In this document: in pieces, positions 10,571-11,070 of the stretch | Numbering within the stretch: position 1 is the stretch's first letter | Layout of the letters: every line of letters begins with the position of its first letter | DNA from: JAGVNX01 sp035290965 | GTDB lineage: Archaea; Iainarchaeota; Iainarchaeia; Iainarchaeales; GCA-2688035 | Length of the DNA stretch: 11,070 nucleotides | Assembly (NCBI GenBank): GCA_035290965.1 | Contig: DATDTD010000070.1 | Location: 1 to 11,070, forward strand | Reading direction: 5' to 3' | The notes under the pieces: model-generated | Seen by the model: the letters and a program-made list of their open reading frames with translations, nothing else | What the model was told of the DNA's origin: nothing | Database searches by the model: none | Made by a program: the position numbers and the translations under genes

Positions 10571-11070
10571 TTATTTTCTTGTTTTTTTCCAGAAAGCGAA
10601 TCCAAGTATTATTGCGATTATTGCAAGAACTGCCCCGATTACAAAAGGCGATTGCAGTGTTCCGACTGTAAAAAAGCCTGTTGCTCCATCTCCTTGCGGA
10701 ACGTTCGGGCTTTCTGCAAGTGTTGAAGCGCATGCCCCTGCTTTGCAGACTTTGTTTTCTCCGCAGGAAATTCCTTCAAGCTGCCTGTAATTGCACACTC
10801 CCTTGGAGCAGGAATCCTGAGTGCAGGGATTTTAATCATTGCAATTTTTTTCTTTGCACAAATCAACTGTTGCTGTTGTTTCCGCAGGAGTTTCTTTCGG
10901 AGTTTCGCACTCAACCAAAGTAATTATTTTTAAAGAACTCACTGCAATTCCCTTTCTTGCGACAAACTCGTATTTTCCAATTTCGTCAAAAGAAAAGCTG
11001 GTGTTTCCGTCCGCGCCCGCAATTTTTTTTGCGACACTGGTTCTGTTATGCACAACCTCTATTTCGGGGC
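10571..11070 (-). pseudogene. Cys-rich C-terminally anchored surface protein, in-frame TAA, 5' end outside
   Basis: The frame enters from the right edge (PEIEVVHNRTSVAKKIAGADGN, then TSFSFDEIGKYEFVARKG), which looks like an extracellular beta-sandwich domain. It reaches CKEKNCND, then TAA at 10834-10832, and continues in the same frame as NPCTQDSCSKGVCNYRQLEG, then ISCGENKVCKAGAC. Together these form a CND-x-NPCTxDSC cysteine repeat known from archaeal and bacterial surface proteins. It ends with a membrane helix (FVIGAVLAIIAIILGFAFW, about 10589-10645) and KKTRK, a tail anchor with positive inside. One base change would restore Lys, Gln or Glu. The cause could be a nonsense mutation, a base error, or readthrough. 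TAA ends other genes here, so general reassignment is unlikely. Confidence 0.8.

Noticed and set aside
10832..10834. TAA as a recoded sense codon throughout the genome
   Set aside because: TAA ends the ligase, DUF454, AbrB/RHH-like and 123-aa genes at family-consistent places, so general reassignment does not fit.
10639..10914. Minus-strand frame beside the surface protein
   Set aside because: The Cys-repeat and anchor continue in one frame across the TAA, so this other frame is a shadow and no frameshift is needed.

Overview
The window looks like chromosomal DNA of an AT-rich archaeon, most probably of the DPANN type with small genes and little intergenic space. The support is a tRNA-Tyr with the archaeal C1:G72 pair and an intron after position 37, TATA boxes about 26 bp upstream of start codons (several genes look leaderless), mixed use of TTG/GTG starts with GGAGG-type ribosome sites, T-tract terminators, and an intein in an ATP-grasp enzyme. 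The lineage is inferred, not proven.

Layout. 1-2166 (+): the 3' part of a PurD-like ATP-grasp ligase interrupted by a LAGLIDADG intein at its metal-binding motif, followed 25 bp later by a small C39-type cysteine peptidase. 2349-3449 (+): a minimal DEAD-box RNA helicase closed by hairpins and a T-tract. 3585-5375 (-): a PEBP-family protein, an unrecognised 251-aa protein, and an unrecognised 123-aa protein. The 251-aa gene is flanked by two direct repeats of about 86 bp. Each repeat carries the same promoter and the first codons of the 123-aa gene, so one copy is a truncated duplicate.

5503-8028 (-) reads as an accessory stretch of toxin-antitoxin type modules: a 59-aa putative antitoxin overlapping a MazF/PemK-like toxin that is frameshifted in an A8 run; an AbiEi/AbiEii-like pair with overlapping ends and a palindrome-rich upstream region; and an AbrB-like plus ribbon-helix-helix-like DNA-binding protein overlapping a 53-aa Cys-rich protein. 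8163-8357 (+) is a small leaderless gene of unknown function. 8403-9692 (-) is an AAA ATPase of the DUF4143 type, whose TATA box is bracketed by two identical palindromes, TGTTAC-N8-GTAACA.

9788-10192 (-) encodes a DUF454/YbaN-like membrane protein. Its promoter abuts the 3' end of the tRNA-Tyr gene, which has a long (about 142 nt), strongly folded intron and unusual D-loop and T-loop bases. The window ends in a Cys-rich, C-terminally anchored surface protein gene (-) broken by one in-frame TAA. Three genes (MazF, surface protein, truncated repeat copy) look damaged. Either this region is decaying or, for the first two, the assembly has base errors.
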